From Neostapfia colusana (lineage: Eukaryota; Streptophyta; Magnoliopsida; Poales; Poaceae), in the NCBI GenBank assembly GCA_030760725.1, contig JASWHV010000019.1, positions 30,631,944 through 30,695,943 on the forward strand: a stretch of 64,000 bases of DNA, written 5' to 3'. A program made the position numbers and the translations under genes. Positions 1 to 11,306 of this stretch are shown here, piece after piece; the stretch's first letter is position 1; every line of letters starts with the position of its first letter. The notes beneath the pieces are model-generated. The model worked only from the letters and a program-made list of their open reading frames with translations. It was not told the origin of the DNA and did not search any database.

Positions 1-2470
1 TGAAGAGTAAGTAACCACCATCAACATGCTCATTAGAAAACAAACTCACATATTGCAAAAGTGGTATTTCCCACATGTGATATAGAGGGGCTGGACATGT
101 GAAAACTCCTACATATTGCTAAGGATGTCCATGCCAAGTTTCACCCAAATTGAAAACCTTTTTGAGGTCATTTTGGGTATAGTTAAAAAGAGGGCAGTTT
201 GAAACCATATTCAAATTCAAACTGTTTTTATCCCAGGAATTCAAAAGTGGGAGGCATATTCTTATTCAGCACATCTTTGTGAGCTCACACACAAATTTTC
301 ACTCCATTTGGAGTTCATCTTGACATGAGCTAAGTGGGACAAATTCAAACTTTATTTGAATTCAAAACTGAACTTGTGCTGAAATTCATCCAAACCAAAC
401 CCAATTTGAATTCTACTCAATTCAAATGGCTCATGGGTGAATAATTTGAATCACCATGGGTATTTTGGGGCTCAATGTTTACAACAGTGATTAGGAGTGA
501 ATTTCAGAGGTTAAAACCCCGGGTGGGTCCCACATGTCAGCCACAGAGAAGAATCAACCGACTGAGACTTTTCTCACTCGGGTCGCCGAGCCGCCGCTGC
601 GATCGCCACCGAGGGGAGCCGCCGCGCCAGCAGCTGCTTGGCCACGCGTGGGCGTGAGGCGGTTCAGAGCCTTCTTAAGGCGCTTTTCCCCCTCCTCGGC
701 CGAAGCCTCGCCCGTTTCTTCCCCCGCAAGAACTCAGCGCCGGCAAACTCCATCAGCAGCTCGGAATCGATCGGAGAGCACCGATCACAGCCTTCCCGTC
801 CCCTCTCGAGCTACGGCAAGTTACTAGGAACTCTTCTCCTTCCTCCCCGTTGCTAAAACTCAGCTAAAACCAATTGATCTCGGCTATGCCGAAAGATCAA
901 TTCGGTGACTTAAAACCGCCGCACCTCGGGCTCCCGTGGACAGCCCAACCGGGGCGTTGTCACGCCCGAGCCAAGGCACCCTTGGACGCGCTGGTGACCG
1001 GTGCTGCTCACCCCCGAGCCACAGCCCGAGTGGTTGCTCACCGGCGGCGAATTTCTAGTTTTTCCCTTTCAGTGTGCAGAACGACCTTCGGGTGCGGGTC
1101 CGTCGAATTCGTACTCTAGAAAGGATTAGAGGGCCTCAATCAGCTCTCACATAAACTAGACATGGTAACGCACAAGTTGCCTTCACAACCTTTGGCCGGA
1201 GAACCTCTGCAACCGGCGTATTTCGAAGTTTACCAACGGCGGAACAAACGGGGGGCATCGGGCGCACGGTGAGGACCTACTTCGGGCCTTCCCCGAGCTG
1301 CCTCAAGCTCATGTAGACCTTCCCTTTGGTCCACTGATGCTTCCCGACCGGTTGCTCGAGTAGTTGAGGTACTAGGGAAGTCAGCCGACATGGCCGAAGT
1401 CTTTCCGAGGAGGAGGCTCGTCGCCGACCATGTACCGGCCGTTGTCATGACGAGCTGACCCAAGAATCCTGTTCCCCGAGTGAAAGTAGGCAGAGGCGGC
1501 CAAGATCATGAAGTTTGGAGCTCCACAGAAGCTGCCGGCGAGCTCTCCGGCGAGGTCCCTCGGCGGCGGAGCGCGGGCGGCGAGAGGTTGAAGAAGGGGG
1601 TGGACCCCAGCTGTCAGCGACAGATATTTTAAATCGGGATCGGGGTGTCGCCGGGATCAGGTGTGCTGGCGCGCAAAGACCCTGTGGGCCGCAGTGTGCG
1701 GTCGCCTCGGCGTGAGACGCGTGTCCCCGGGGCCCACTCGCGAGTTTAAACTTTTCCCCGATTTTCAGATTTCCTTCAAACTTCAAATCCTCATAACTTT
1801 GGCTAGAAAGCTCCAAATTGAGTGGACCAAATTTTGTTGGATTCATATATCTGAGAACTTTCCAGCAATTCAAGTTTCACCTCATGAAAATCTTTATTTC
1901 TCCAGAATTAATTCCTCAAAATTGAAACTGTTTGGAATTTTAACTGGAGAATCCTTTGGAGGAAAATCCTGACATTTTGCTGGGATGTTCACCAAAATAT
2001 CCCTGAACTACCATAAAAATTTTAGATCCATTTGAGCTCATTTGATCCACCTAATGGTGTGATTAGTGAAACTGTTCCAGAGAAAATAGAAAATGTTCAG
2101 AAACATTTTCAGAATTTTCTCTGAAATTGTTTAGCTCATATCTTTATCTAGGAACCTTCAAATTAAGTGAGACCAACTCCACTAGAACCCTCTGAAAATC
2201 TAGTTTTCATAAAGTCATAGTTTGTTTCATGAAAATCCTTAGAACACCCTAAAAGTCTTCAATTAAGGTCAAGGACATAATTAATTATGGAGGGCTCAAA
2301 TGAGCTTTACTGCAACTAAGACTTGACCAAGTCTCTGTTTAGGTTGTAACCAAACCACAGTAAAAGTTTCAGAGTCATAGGGTCTGTATAGTAAGTGTTA
2401 TAGACTCCACAAGTTTAAAGGTTAATACAACTTCATTTAAATTAATACATGTATTGCTTCTATCATGTAG

Positions 2471-3734
2471 TCGCTAAGGTTGAGGAGGAACCCGAAGTCC
2501 TAGACTTCGTTACTCCGGAGGAACAGCTAGCCTACGACCAAGAGCAGCAAGGCAAGCTCCGGTTTGCATTAACCTTTTTACAAATTTTTATTGTTTTGAG
2601 CACATACTTGAATACTATTGTTCCTTGCATTAGAGTCTTGTTTGGAAACCCAAGTGCGTAGCCAAGAAAACCATGGATTGGGTTTAGGATTGCAAAACCC
2701 CGTTAGCTATTGCAAAGCTAAGTTAGTGTAGGATTCGGTACAAGTCGAGTAGTTGGAACTACTCGTGAGCATAGGCTAGAGGCACTAGACTCGGGTAGAA
2801 ATAGCACATGATACACATGACAAGAAAGATGAGACCGAGCGGAGAGTAAGGGCAGCAGGACTTTGGGGCCTGTGTGCTGTAGCTCCGCTTGTGTCGATTG
2901 AGGACCGAGCCATGTGCGGACCTGTTGAACAAGCTAGAACAGTACCGAAGACCTACCGGCTATATGGGAACCGGAAAACCGATGTAACTCGGGTAGCTGG
3001 GTATTGAGGCATTGACCGTCGTTCAGAGGGTAGGTTGAGAGCTCGAGGTGTAAATCGGCTGGCGGCACTGAGATGCGCGTGCAGAGACCTCTTGCTCGGG
3101 ACGATGGGACCGATTCAATATTTGGCTGACGGGTGAAAGGTAGTTGCGTACGGCGTCAGTGATGGTTGTTGTAGGCGACATCGAGTACGGGTGTACGTGA
3201 CGGGTTGTTCGGGTAACCCTACAGGTGTAAATCGATTATAATCGCCGTCCCTCGCGGTCAGTGAGTACCACTTGTTCACTGTACCGTGACGTAGAAAGAA
3301 CAGGCTAGTTACATGTTAAAATGTTGCTGATTGAAAGATGGAATTTGCATTGTTAATGATTTGCTGTAGCTTAGAGCTAACTAAAGTTCTTTTCAACTTT
3401 GGGCAAAGTACATGAGAGAAATGCGTTTCTTGTTTGATTGCGGCTCTCTCATGTGCCTTAGCGTAAGGTTCTCCACAACCTGCTGCTAAAACTTGAAAGT
3501 AAGGTTCTACTAATTAGGCGAGTCCTTTGCAAATGATTTTAATTCATGTAACCATCACCCCTCATGTAAAAGTTCCATGTTTAGGTGAGACGGGTCAGAC
3601 TTGCTGAGCCTTCATGCTCACTGCTTGTGTTTGAAGCTTTTGCAGGGTTCTATGAGGAAGGGACTCCCGAGGAGGAGACAGAACCCAAGGAGGGGAACCC
3701 CGTCGAGTGGGAGTCGTGCACGCCGCAGAGTTAG
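2471..3734 (+). CDS. LTR-borne spliced mini-gene, copy in A1 5' LTR (exons 2471-2551 and 3646-3734)
   Basis: The upstream exon (81 nt) follows a GTAG acceptor and ends CAAG before a GCAAGC (GC-type) donor. The downstream exon follows TTTTGCAG and ends at TAG 3732-3734. Phases agree: the first exon ends on codon base 1 and the second starts on base 2. The product is acidic, with EEEPEVLDFVTPEEQLAYDQ in the first part and FYEEGTPEEETEPKEG then EWESCTPQS in the second. No signal peptide or known domain is recognised. The start codon must lie upstream. An in-frame ATG at 2449 exists but sits in the presumed intron; a GGCAAG/GT-like exon end near 820 (clearer at 17360) could be the preceding donor. 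AATAAA lies at 3856-3861. Splicing is inferred, not shown; function unknown. Confidence 0.5.
3233..3257 (+). promoter_or_regulatory. Conserved palindrome plus CGCCGTCCCTCGCGG block in LTR
   Basis: CGATTATAATCG (3233-3244) is a perfect 12-bp palindrome running into CGCCGTCCCTCGCGG (3243-3257). It lies in the presumed intron of the LTR mini-gene. The G/C-rich block recurs in families A, B, C and D, each time next to a palindrome of different sequence. The role is unknown; a nucleic-acid hairpin or a protein-binding site are both possible. Confidence 0.45.
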
Positions 3735-3855
3735 TGTGCGTGTGTGCTAGCAAGGACACGTTCAAGGGCTGAACGTGGACTTGATGCGTGGTCTACGCCC
3801 GTGAGTGTAGACTGGAACTATTTTGATGTAAACATGTTCATAAACTTGGTTATGT

Positions 3856-3861
3856 AATAAA
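3856..3861 (+). promoter_or_regulatory. Candidate polyadenylation signal AATAAA
   Basis: AATAAA lies about 120 bp after the mini-gene stop and about 100 bp before the LTR end, where the R/U5 boundary of a plant LTR could be. The same AATAAA occurs in the 3' LTR near 16953 and in the third copy near 20394. Only position and sequence support it. Confidence 0.4.
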
Positions 3862-3968
3862 ATTTCGCTTCCGCTTTGTACCTTTGACGTGTGTTATCCG
3901 GTGCTGTGCAACGCGGCACCCCTCAGCGTGATCCTGGCTCGACAAGACCTTTGGGGTCGTGTCAGCGT

Positions 3969-3980
3969 TGGTATCAGAGC
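3969..3980 (+). other. Primer-binding site of A1 (initiator tRNA-Met type)
   Basis: TGGTATCAGAGC follows the 5' LTR after a 4-bp spacer. It matches the PBS usual in plant LTR retrotransposons primed by the initiator tRNA-Met 3' end, and it fixes the LTR/internal boundary and the plus orientation of the element. Confidence 0.93.
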
Positions 3981-5463
3981 TCGCTTGAGGTTTAACGCAC
4001 TACAAAGGTCGTCTTTTTCAAAAATCCAGTGAGGAACGAGTTAGTAGCCCGTATAAGGATGTTATTAGCATATAGAAAGTGGCATACTAACCTATCTGTC
4101 TATGTCGGAAAATCGTGTATCTCGGGACGTGTATGTCTTGGGGGGTGCACGTAAGCGCTGTCCACCAGTGCGCACAAGCTGAAGGGTGGAACCCCACGGG
4201 TGGCAGGTAACCCAACCCGCTTTGATATCCTCTACGACTCTTCATGTCGTTTGGGGTATTCGAGAAACGTCTGTCCCTGGCGTGCGTGGTGCAACTCGGG
4301 AGACCCCGTCACGTGGTCTGAAACGTGAACACGTAACTCAAGGCGTGTTTGGCTTGAGAACATCCGGGCGAGTGATGACGGCTGGTTGTACTAACTGTAT
4401 GGATTCCGGGCTCGGTGTGCAGCCGAGTCTGACGATTGCTTGAGTTTCTGCAGGTAGCCTGACCACAAAACGGTAGACGTGTAGCATCCGTGTTCGAGTG
4501 ACGTTTAGTGCCACTGAAATAACGAAGCCGGCTAAGTCCGGTATAGGTTTTTCTTTGTGAGGACGTAGTACCGACATAATCTGGTGACGCATCGACGTCA
4601 CACCCAACTAAATGAACAACTTCATTTAAAACTTGAAGGTTTTGATCTAAAGTAGTAAAACTTGATGTAACTCCTTCCCTTGAACAAGATATTCAAAGTT
4701 AACAAGTTTTCAACTTATAGGTTGTTAAGGACAGAGCACTCTGTTTTCAGCCGAATCAAGGCTGAAGTTAATCAGAGGTTAGAGGTTGCGTTCTTTCGAG
4801 GTTGTGGTCATATGACACATTTCTTGAAAGCTTTCGAAGAGCTTTACAACTCTTCTGTTGCGGTCCAGAGGTGTTTCATCCCTTAACCAATCGAAAAATG
4901 CAGTAGAGTTGAAACTGTCCAGAAAACAGGAAAGAGCAAACACTCTCTGTAAACTCTCTGCAAATTGAGCATAACTTCCTGCATAAAAATCCAAAAATAG
5001 AAAATGAGGTATTTCTGGAAAACTTATGAGATAGGTTACAACTTTGTAACAGAAAGTTTTGTCAGATTAGGAACATAATTAACTGGAATTCTTGGATCAA
5101 ATCAGTACCTAAAGCAGGGAGGTGCTGTCCAGAATTCTCCAGAAATTCTGTTAATTTTGACATCTCATAACTTTTGAACCAGGACAGATGTTAGGCCAAG
5201 CAAATGCTTTCTGGAAAGCTATTGAAGTTAGCTTTAACTTTGATGTTAAGCTCCAGAATTGGATTTGCCGTTAACATGGCCTAAATCAGGTTGAAATGGA
5301 AACTGGTCAGGGCTGTCATGTAGACAGCAGATCAGCAGTCAAATTTGTTTAAAATTTGAACTATGTTTCCAAGTTCTATGGGATCAATGACATGTTTTAT
5401 GTTATAAATCAATGGTTTACTGTTTAAATAAATATTTGACATTTCCCAAATATATTTGCACAG
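3981..5463 (+). other. A1 untranslated leader between PBS and accessory ORF
   Basis: This holds no convincing gene. A frame at 4186-4443 (85 aa) has no family resemblance or conserved neighbour. The 3' part is AT-rich and ends in a pyrimidine-rich TTTGCACAG immediately before an ATG, which resembles a splice acceptor. Confidence 0.6.
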
Positions 5464-6407
5464 ATGACAGCAGATAAGCAGTTGGAGAATGGGTGGATGG
5501 TGTCCCACTGTTCTCACCTCAGTGGCTATCCGGAAACATTGAGGCAGATGCTTCAATATTTCAGATACAGCCAGATGCTGCAGTACTTCGCCAAGGAAGA
5601 AGGCGAAGAGGGGAACAAGACGTGGACAACCCATGTCGAAGTCCCTGCAGGACCTACGCCACCTGGTTGGGTGCCGTTCACCATCACGGTGAGAGGTAGG
5701 CAACCGGAAGGGATGTGGCAAGTGGCAGCCCGTGACACCATGTCACGTTTCTGCCAACTACACGTGCAGGCTATGGAGGGCACTCCATATGCGCTCGTTC
5801 CGGTGGAGGGACGGGCTCAGCATGTGTGGGAAGAGAGGTACCTGGAGGCAACGGACACGAGTTGCCCAAGGTACAACCCCGCGGAGGCAAATCTCAGCCT
5901 CCAGATGAGGGTGGGAAACGCCATGATGGACATCCAAGCTGTTCATACGGAGCATCTCGCCACAAAGCTCAAGGAGAGCACAAGCCGTGGAGACCATTTC
6001 GAGAGTGCTCGCAGCGCACTCCGCAATGTGCTCCTTCCGACGATCAAGCGACTGAATGAACAACACAATCAGTTGCATCGTCTGATAAAGACAAAGAATA
6101 AGAGCCGTGTCGACATCGCGGCGTTGCAAGAACTGGTACAAATCTGACCCAGCAGAACGAGGAACTTACTCAAGAGCGGGACGACGCTATTAAGGAAGGG
6201 CAAGGCTGGGAAGAGGACTACAACCAGGCTATGGACGAGGTGCATGCATTGCAGGACCTGGTACCTCCGGTATTGGGCATACCGGTGGTCTTGGGCCTTC
6301 CAGCAATGGGAGAACCCGGGATGGGAGAAGAGGTGGTAGATCCGGAGCCACCAGCAGAGGTACCGGAGGAGGACGACCCACAGGAGGTCGAGTTCTACTC
6401 CAAGTAA
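5464..6407 (+). pseudogene. Accessory ORF upstream of gag in A1, one frameshift
   Basis: The frame opens with ATG at 5464, just after an acceptor-like TTTGCACAG. It runs 227 codons to a stop at about 6147. The adjacent frame continues without a break from about 6143 to TAA at 6405-6407. One missing A in the run near 6141-6145 explains the switch, so the ancestral frame was about 314 codons. The N-terminal two thirds contain a compact region with WTTHVEVPAGPTPPGWVPF and later EERYLEATDTSCPRYNP. The remainder looks like a coiled coil (LQELVQ, then TQQNEELTQERDDA) followed by an acidic, proline-rich tail ending EVEFYSK. It is not gag, protease, RT or integrase. Extra ORFs between LTR and gag are known in some plant Ty3 lineages, but I cannot name this family. 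Family C has no counterpart in its leader. Confidence 0.65.
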
Positions 6408-6679
6408 GGGGTTACAGTTGCCATGTAGGGCAGCGAGGGTAGTGTAGCCCAAATTTTGTAATCGGTGACATGTCGTGTAGACAGTAGCGTATGTATAGGT
6501 AGTGACGACATGAGCACGACTTCTCGGAGACCCGAGAATAATGTATCTTGTATAAAGTTTATGCTTTATCAATATATGTGAATGTTGTGCAAATTAATCA
6601 TGTGTCACTTCAATACCTACTATTACATATGGAATTTTAAGTAAGACATGTGCTAATCGCTGCTGTTTTGAATTTCAGA

Positions 6680-7790
6680 ATGACGCGTACTCGTGCCAAC
6701 CCTGATGTTGGGGGTACTAGCCAAGGGGGAGAGACCTCCCAACAGCCTCCCGAGGACTCCTCAGAACAACAGCAGCAACAGCAACAGCAAACGCCGCCAC
6801 CGCCACTGCCAACGGTTACATTGGCCGACATCGTCGCGGCAATGGCGGGTTCACATCAGCAGCACACGGAGTTGCTGCAAACACTTATCGCCAATACGTC
6901 TCACGCAGAGAGACGTCAAGATCGTGAGGAGCGTCAACAGAGCTCCTACTCCGACTTCCTGGCGACTCATCCCCCGGTATTCTCAAGGGCGGATGAGCCA
7001 CTTGACGTGGACAACTGGCTCCGTGCCATAGAGATGAAGTTCGGGCTGCTCCAGATAAGTGAGCAGCGCAAGACTCAGTTCGCGGTCCAGCAGCTCCAAG
7101 GATCCGCGAGCACGTGGTGGGCCAACTTCTGTGCTTCACAGCCCACTGACCGAGTGATGACGTGGGCGGAGTTCCGGACGGCCTTCAGGGCCTATCATAT
7201 ACCACCAGGTTTGATGAAGAGAAAGACGCAGGAGCTCCTGTACCTGATGCAAGGGAGCCGGAACGCACTGGAATACTCCAGGGCGTTCAACGATCTCGCG
7301 CTTTACGCGTCATATCACGCAGATACTGCGAAAAGTGGCGGGACCACTTTTACCAGGGGCTTAAACCGCTCCTGAAGGACAAGTTGGCGATGTTCAATCG
7401 CGGCAGCCTTAACGACATCATTGATGCTGCAATTATTCAGGAGGACTCCGGCAAGGAGTTAGCGGCGGCGGAGAGAAAGCGAAGCGCGCCGCAGAACAGT
7501 GGAGAAGGAGGCGGTCCTTCTCAGAAGTTTCGGATGGTGAATCGCCCACCTTCAGGTCCACGCTGGCAGCCACCACAGCGGTCGATGCCATTCCGCGGTC
7601 GGCCGTACTCTTCACCGGCATTCAGGCCGGCACTACCAGTACCACCACCGCAACAACAACAGCAGCAGCGGGCGATGCCTCGTGCGTATGCACCTCAGCA
7701 GCGATGCCGGGATTTCGTCCCCCGAGCACTACACCAGCAGCGGCCACATGTTACAAGTGTGGTCGTCCAGGACACTTCACGAGCAGTTGA
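6680..7790 (+). pseudogene. gag: A1 gag (capsid and zinc knuckle), broken
   Basis: The ATG at 6680 follows TTTCAGA. The N-terminus is Q- and P-rich (poly-Gln around 6765-6790). The capsid-like part has the retrotransposon-gag signature (DNWLRAIEMKFGLLQ, STWWANF, WAEFRTAFRAYHIP). The frame shifts near 7325 and again near 7690-7710. It enters a CCHC knuckle at 7752-7787 (CYKCGRPGHFTSS), whose final Cys codon is replaced by TGA (7788-7790). Downstream of that stop the frame is continuous with protease, so gag and pol probably formed one frame, as in many plant Ty3 elements. In this state no full Gag can be made. Confidence 0.9.
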
Positions 7791-10700
7791 CCGGAGAGGC
7801 AAGGCGGCGGAGTGGCACCGCAGTTTCTGGGAAGGAATCAACCCCGGAACCCTACTAATGCGTGGCGGGCAAACCCTAGGCCCGGCACCGTCCACCAGCT
7901 TGCCATAGAGGACGTGCCGGAGGGCGAGCCAATCCTTGCGGGTATGTTCCAACTCCACCAGCATCCCGCTATAGTACTGTTTGATTCAGGCGCCACGCAT
8001 AATTTTATTAGCCAAGCTTTCATTGCTAAACACAGCTTGCCAATACTACCCACCGATAGTCCCTATTTAATTTGTTCACCGGGTGGGATGATTTCAGTAA
8101 GCGTAATGGTTTCCAAGGCGCCATTATGCTTAGCGGGTAGAGTGTACCCCACGTCTCTCATTATATTAGAGGGACAGAAGGTCGATGTCATCCTAGGGAT
8201 GTCGTGGTTAACCCGCCACAGCGCTGTTTTAGACACCGTCCTTCGAATCGTGCACTTAAACTCAGAAGTGCACCGGTCTCACTCATTATTTCTGGACAGT
8301 CCAGAAATAAAACTTCCAAGTGTCTATCAAGCCACAACCATCAGATTGGAAGATATTCCAGTGGTCCGAGAGTTCCCTGACGTATTCCCGGATGATTTGC
8401 CGGGGATGCCACCTGATAGAGAGGTGGAGTTCAAGATTGAACTTGCACCGGGAACCATGCCAATATCCCGAAGGCCGTACAAGATGGCGCCCAAGGAGTT
8501 GGCTGAACTGAAGACTCAGCTCACGGACCTTCTGGAGAAGGGTTTTATTAGGCCGAGCTCCTCACCTTGGGGCTGTTCGGCATTATTTGTCAAGAAGAAG
8601 GATGAGATGTTGCGGCTTTGCGTTGACTATCGTCCATTAAATGCCGTAACCATCAAGAACAAGTACCCGTTGCCACGGATCGACATGTTGTTTGATTAGT
8701 TGGTCCAAGCAAAGATCTTTTCCAAAATGGACTTAAGATCCGGGTACCATCAGATTAAGATAAGGGCTGAGGACATTCCAAAGACGGCTTTCTCGACGAG
8801 GTACGGACTTTATGAATACCTGGTCATGTCCTTCGGCCTCACCAATGCTCCAGCTCACTTCATGTACTTGATGAACTCGGTATTCATGCCGGAGCTGGAC
8901 AAGTTTGTCGTGGTCTTCATCAATGACATCCTGGTATATTCCAAGTCAGAGGAAGATCACAAGAAGCATCTGCGTATAGTCTTGCAACGGCTGCGGGATC
9001 ACAAGCTATACGCGAAATTCAGCAAATGGGAATTCTGGATATCGCAAGTGCCTTTCCTCGGGCATATCATCTCAGCGGAGGGTATCGCTGTAGACCCGAG
9101 CAAGATCACTCAAGTGCTGAATTGGAAATCCCCGAGAACTATTCACGAGGTACGGAGTTTCCTCGGACTCGCGGGATATTATCGGAGGTTCATTCCGAAC
9201 TTCTCGAAAATTGCCAAGCCAATGACAGAGCTGCTGAAGAAGGCTACCAAATATGTTTGGAGTCCGGCATGTGAAGCAGCATTCAAGGCTTTAGTCAAGC
9301 ACCTGACATCAGCACCGGTTTTGGCGCAGCCAGACACAACAAAACCGTTCAATGTGTACTGCGATGCATCCGGCATTGGGCTCGGATGTGTGCTGATGCA
9401 AGACCGAAGAGTTGTCGCGTATGGATCACGGCAGCTTAGAAACCATGAGCAAAATTATCCAACTCACGACTTGGAGCTCGCTGCCGTGACACTTGCACTG
9501 AAAATGTGGAGGCACTACCTACTCGGTAACCTCGTACATTTATATACCGACCACAAAAGCCTCAAGTACATTTTCACTCAGAAGGAGCTGAACATGAGGC
9601 AGCGAAGATGGTTATAATTGATAAAGGATTATGAAATAGAGATCCATTATCATCCGGGCAAGGCAAACGTAGTGGCAGATGCGCTGAGCCGCAAGTCACA
9701 CGTCAACAATCTGACCATCACACTGTTGGAAGAGAGCGAACCACCACTACATGTGATTCCACACGGAGCTCTCTATGACCTAGCTTTGATCCCCACCATT
9801 CGTGAAGAGATAGCGGCAGCCCAGAAGAATGACAAGGGCATGTCACATTTGCAGAGACGTGTAGACAGTGGGGAGCTGAAATGTTTCCGGAAGGACGGAG
9901 ACGGCGTCCTATGGTTCAAGGACCGGATCGTCGTACCCCGTAACCCGGAATTATGAAAGAAAATCTTTGATGAGGCTCACTTGTCAAAGTTCTCTATTCA
10001 CCCCGGCAGCAACAAGATGTATCAAGAGCTCAGAAGCAAGTTTTGGTGGACATGGATGAAGCGAGAGACTGCAAAATACGTGTCCGAGTGTGATACATGT
10101 CGAAGGGTGAAGGCAGACCACATGCGGAAACCAGGACTGCTGCAACAACTGGGCATTCCTGCCTGGAAGTGGGAGGACGTGAGCATGGATTTCATCGTCG
10201 GTTTACCCACCACGTTTCAGAAGCATGATTCTGTGTGGGTGATCGTCGATCGGCTCACAAAAGTTGCCCATTTCATCCCGGTTAACACAAACTACAACGC
10301 CAAGAAGTACGCTGAACTGTACATCTCACGGATCCTATGCTTGTACGGCGTACCCCGTACCATCATATCGGATCGGGGCACTTTATTTGTGTCCCGTTTT
10401 TGGGAGCAGCTGCACGCTGCCTTGGGGATGAAGCTGATCCGTAGTTCAGCATACCACCCGCAGATGGATGGGCAAACCGAGCGGGTAAATCAAATCTTAG
10501 AAGACATGCTACGAGCTTGTGCTATCAACCACGGCAAGAATTGGGATGATCACTTGCTGTTAGCCGAGTTCTCGTACAAGAATGGGTACCAAGCCAGCAT
10601 AAAGATGGCGCCCTACGAGGCACTATACGGAAAAAAATGCCGCACACCGTTGAACTGGTGTGAGTCTGGCGAAAGGGTTACCTTTGAGATTGACCTCATC

Positions 10701-11237
10701 AACAACACGGGAGAAAAGGTTCGACTGATTCAAGCGAACCTAAAAGCCGCTCAATCCCATCAGAAAGAGTATGTGGACCGGAGAAGGCGCCCATTACAAT
10801 TCGAAGTTGGAGATCACGTATACCTACGGGTGTCTCCAATGAAGGGCGTAAACAGATTTGGGGTGAGAGGAAAGTTGGCACCCCGATTCATCGGTCTATT
10901 CCAGATTACCGAAAGATGTGGATCAGTGGCATACCGGCTGAAATTACCAGAAGCACTTTCCGGTGTGCACGACGTCTTTCACATTTCCCAGCTGAGAAAG
11001 TGTCTCAAACTATCAACTACCGTTCAGCTGGAAGACATTGAAGCACTGCAAACAGATCTCACCTATCGGGAGGAACCGGTTCAAATCATTGATGAAAAGG
11101 CCCGAACCACATGCAACCGTACGATGTGGTTATACAAAGTTCTATGGAGTAATCACTCCGTGGACGAAGCGACATGGGACAGCGAAGGATTCCTTCGCGC
11201 TAACTACCCCGACTTTTTCACGTCGCATATCCGGTAA
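7791..11237 (+). pseudogene. pol: A1 pol polyprotein: protease, RT, RNase H, integrase, chromodomain-like tail
   Basis: One reading frame holds all domains in Ty3 order. Protease has DSGATHNF from 7983. RT starts about 8440 and includes RPLNAVTIKNKYPLPRID. RNase H has YCDASGIGLG at about 9357 and YTDHKSL. The integrase HHCC region is at about 9978-10110; its catalytic codons are D 10188, D 10371 and E 10479. A chromodomain-like end (VLWSNHSVDEATWDSEGFL) closes the ORF. Three in-frame stops break it: TAG 8697-8699 (for CAG), TAA 9615-9617 (for a Glu codon) and TGA 9954-9956 (for CGA). The RT FIDD box reads FIND because codon 8922-8924 is AAT, so the first catalytic Asp is lost. The chromodomain and long LTRs suggest a Tekay/Del-like chromovirus (inference). 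Confidence 0.95.
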
Positions 11238-11290
11238 TTTTCCACCGTCCTCTCTCTCATTTTCACCTTATAATCTCGGGACGAGATTCT

Positions 11291-11306
11291 TTTAAGGGGG
11301 GAGGAA
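11291..11306 (+). other. Polypurine tract of A1
   Basis: TTTAAGGGGGGAGGAA lies directly before the TGTAAGGG start of the 3' LTR. The upstream CTCGGGACGAGATTC is shared with families A2, C and D. Confidence 0.92.

Larger units (their letters stand above)
1..3964 (+). repeat. Ty3/gypsy family A element A1, 5' LTR (truncated by window edge)
   Basis: The first base aligns with position 11392 of the downstream LTR, so about 85 bp of the LTR lie outside the window; full length is about 4.05 kb. It ends GTCGTGTCA just before a tRNA-Met type PBS. The LTR carries the mini-gene exons at 2471-2551 and 3646-3734 and an AATAAA signal at 3856-3861. By eye it is closer to the third LTR copy (17062-20502) than to its own 3' LTR over most of its length. 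Short frames at 475-1873 are GC-rich LTR sequence without recognisable domains and are not called as genes. Confidence 0.93.

Noticed and set aside
534..1119. Overlapping GC-rich ORFs of 70-100 aa in the family A LTR (repeated at 12028, 17073 and elsewhere)
   Set aside because: Several frames are open at once because of high GC; changes between copies do not favour any frame and no splice borders fit.
5332..6572. Minus-strand ORFs opposite the accessory ORF
   Set aside because: Shadows of the plus-strand frame; the plus frame continues across the shift to a sensible stop, the minus frames do not.
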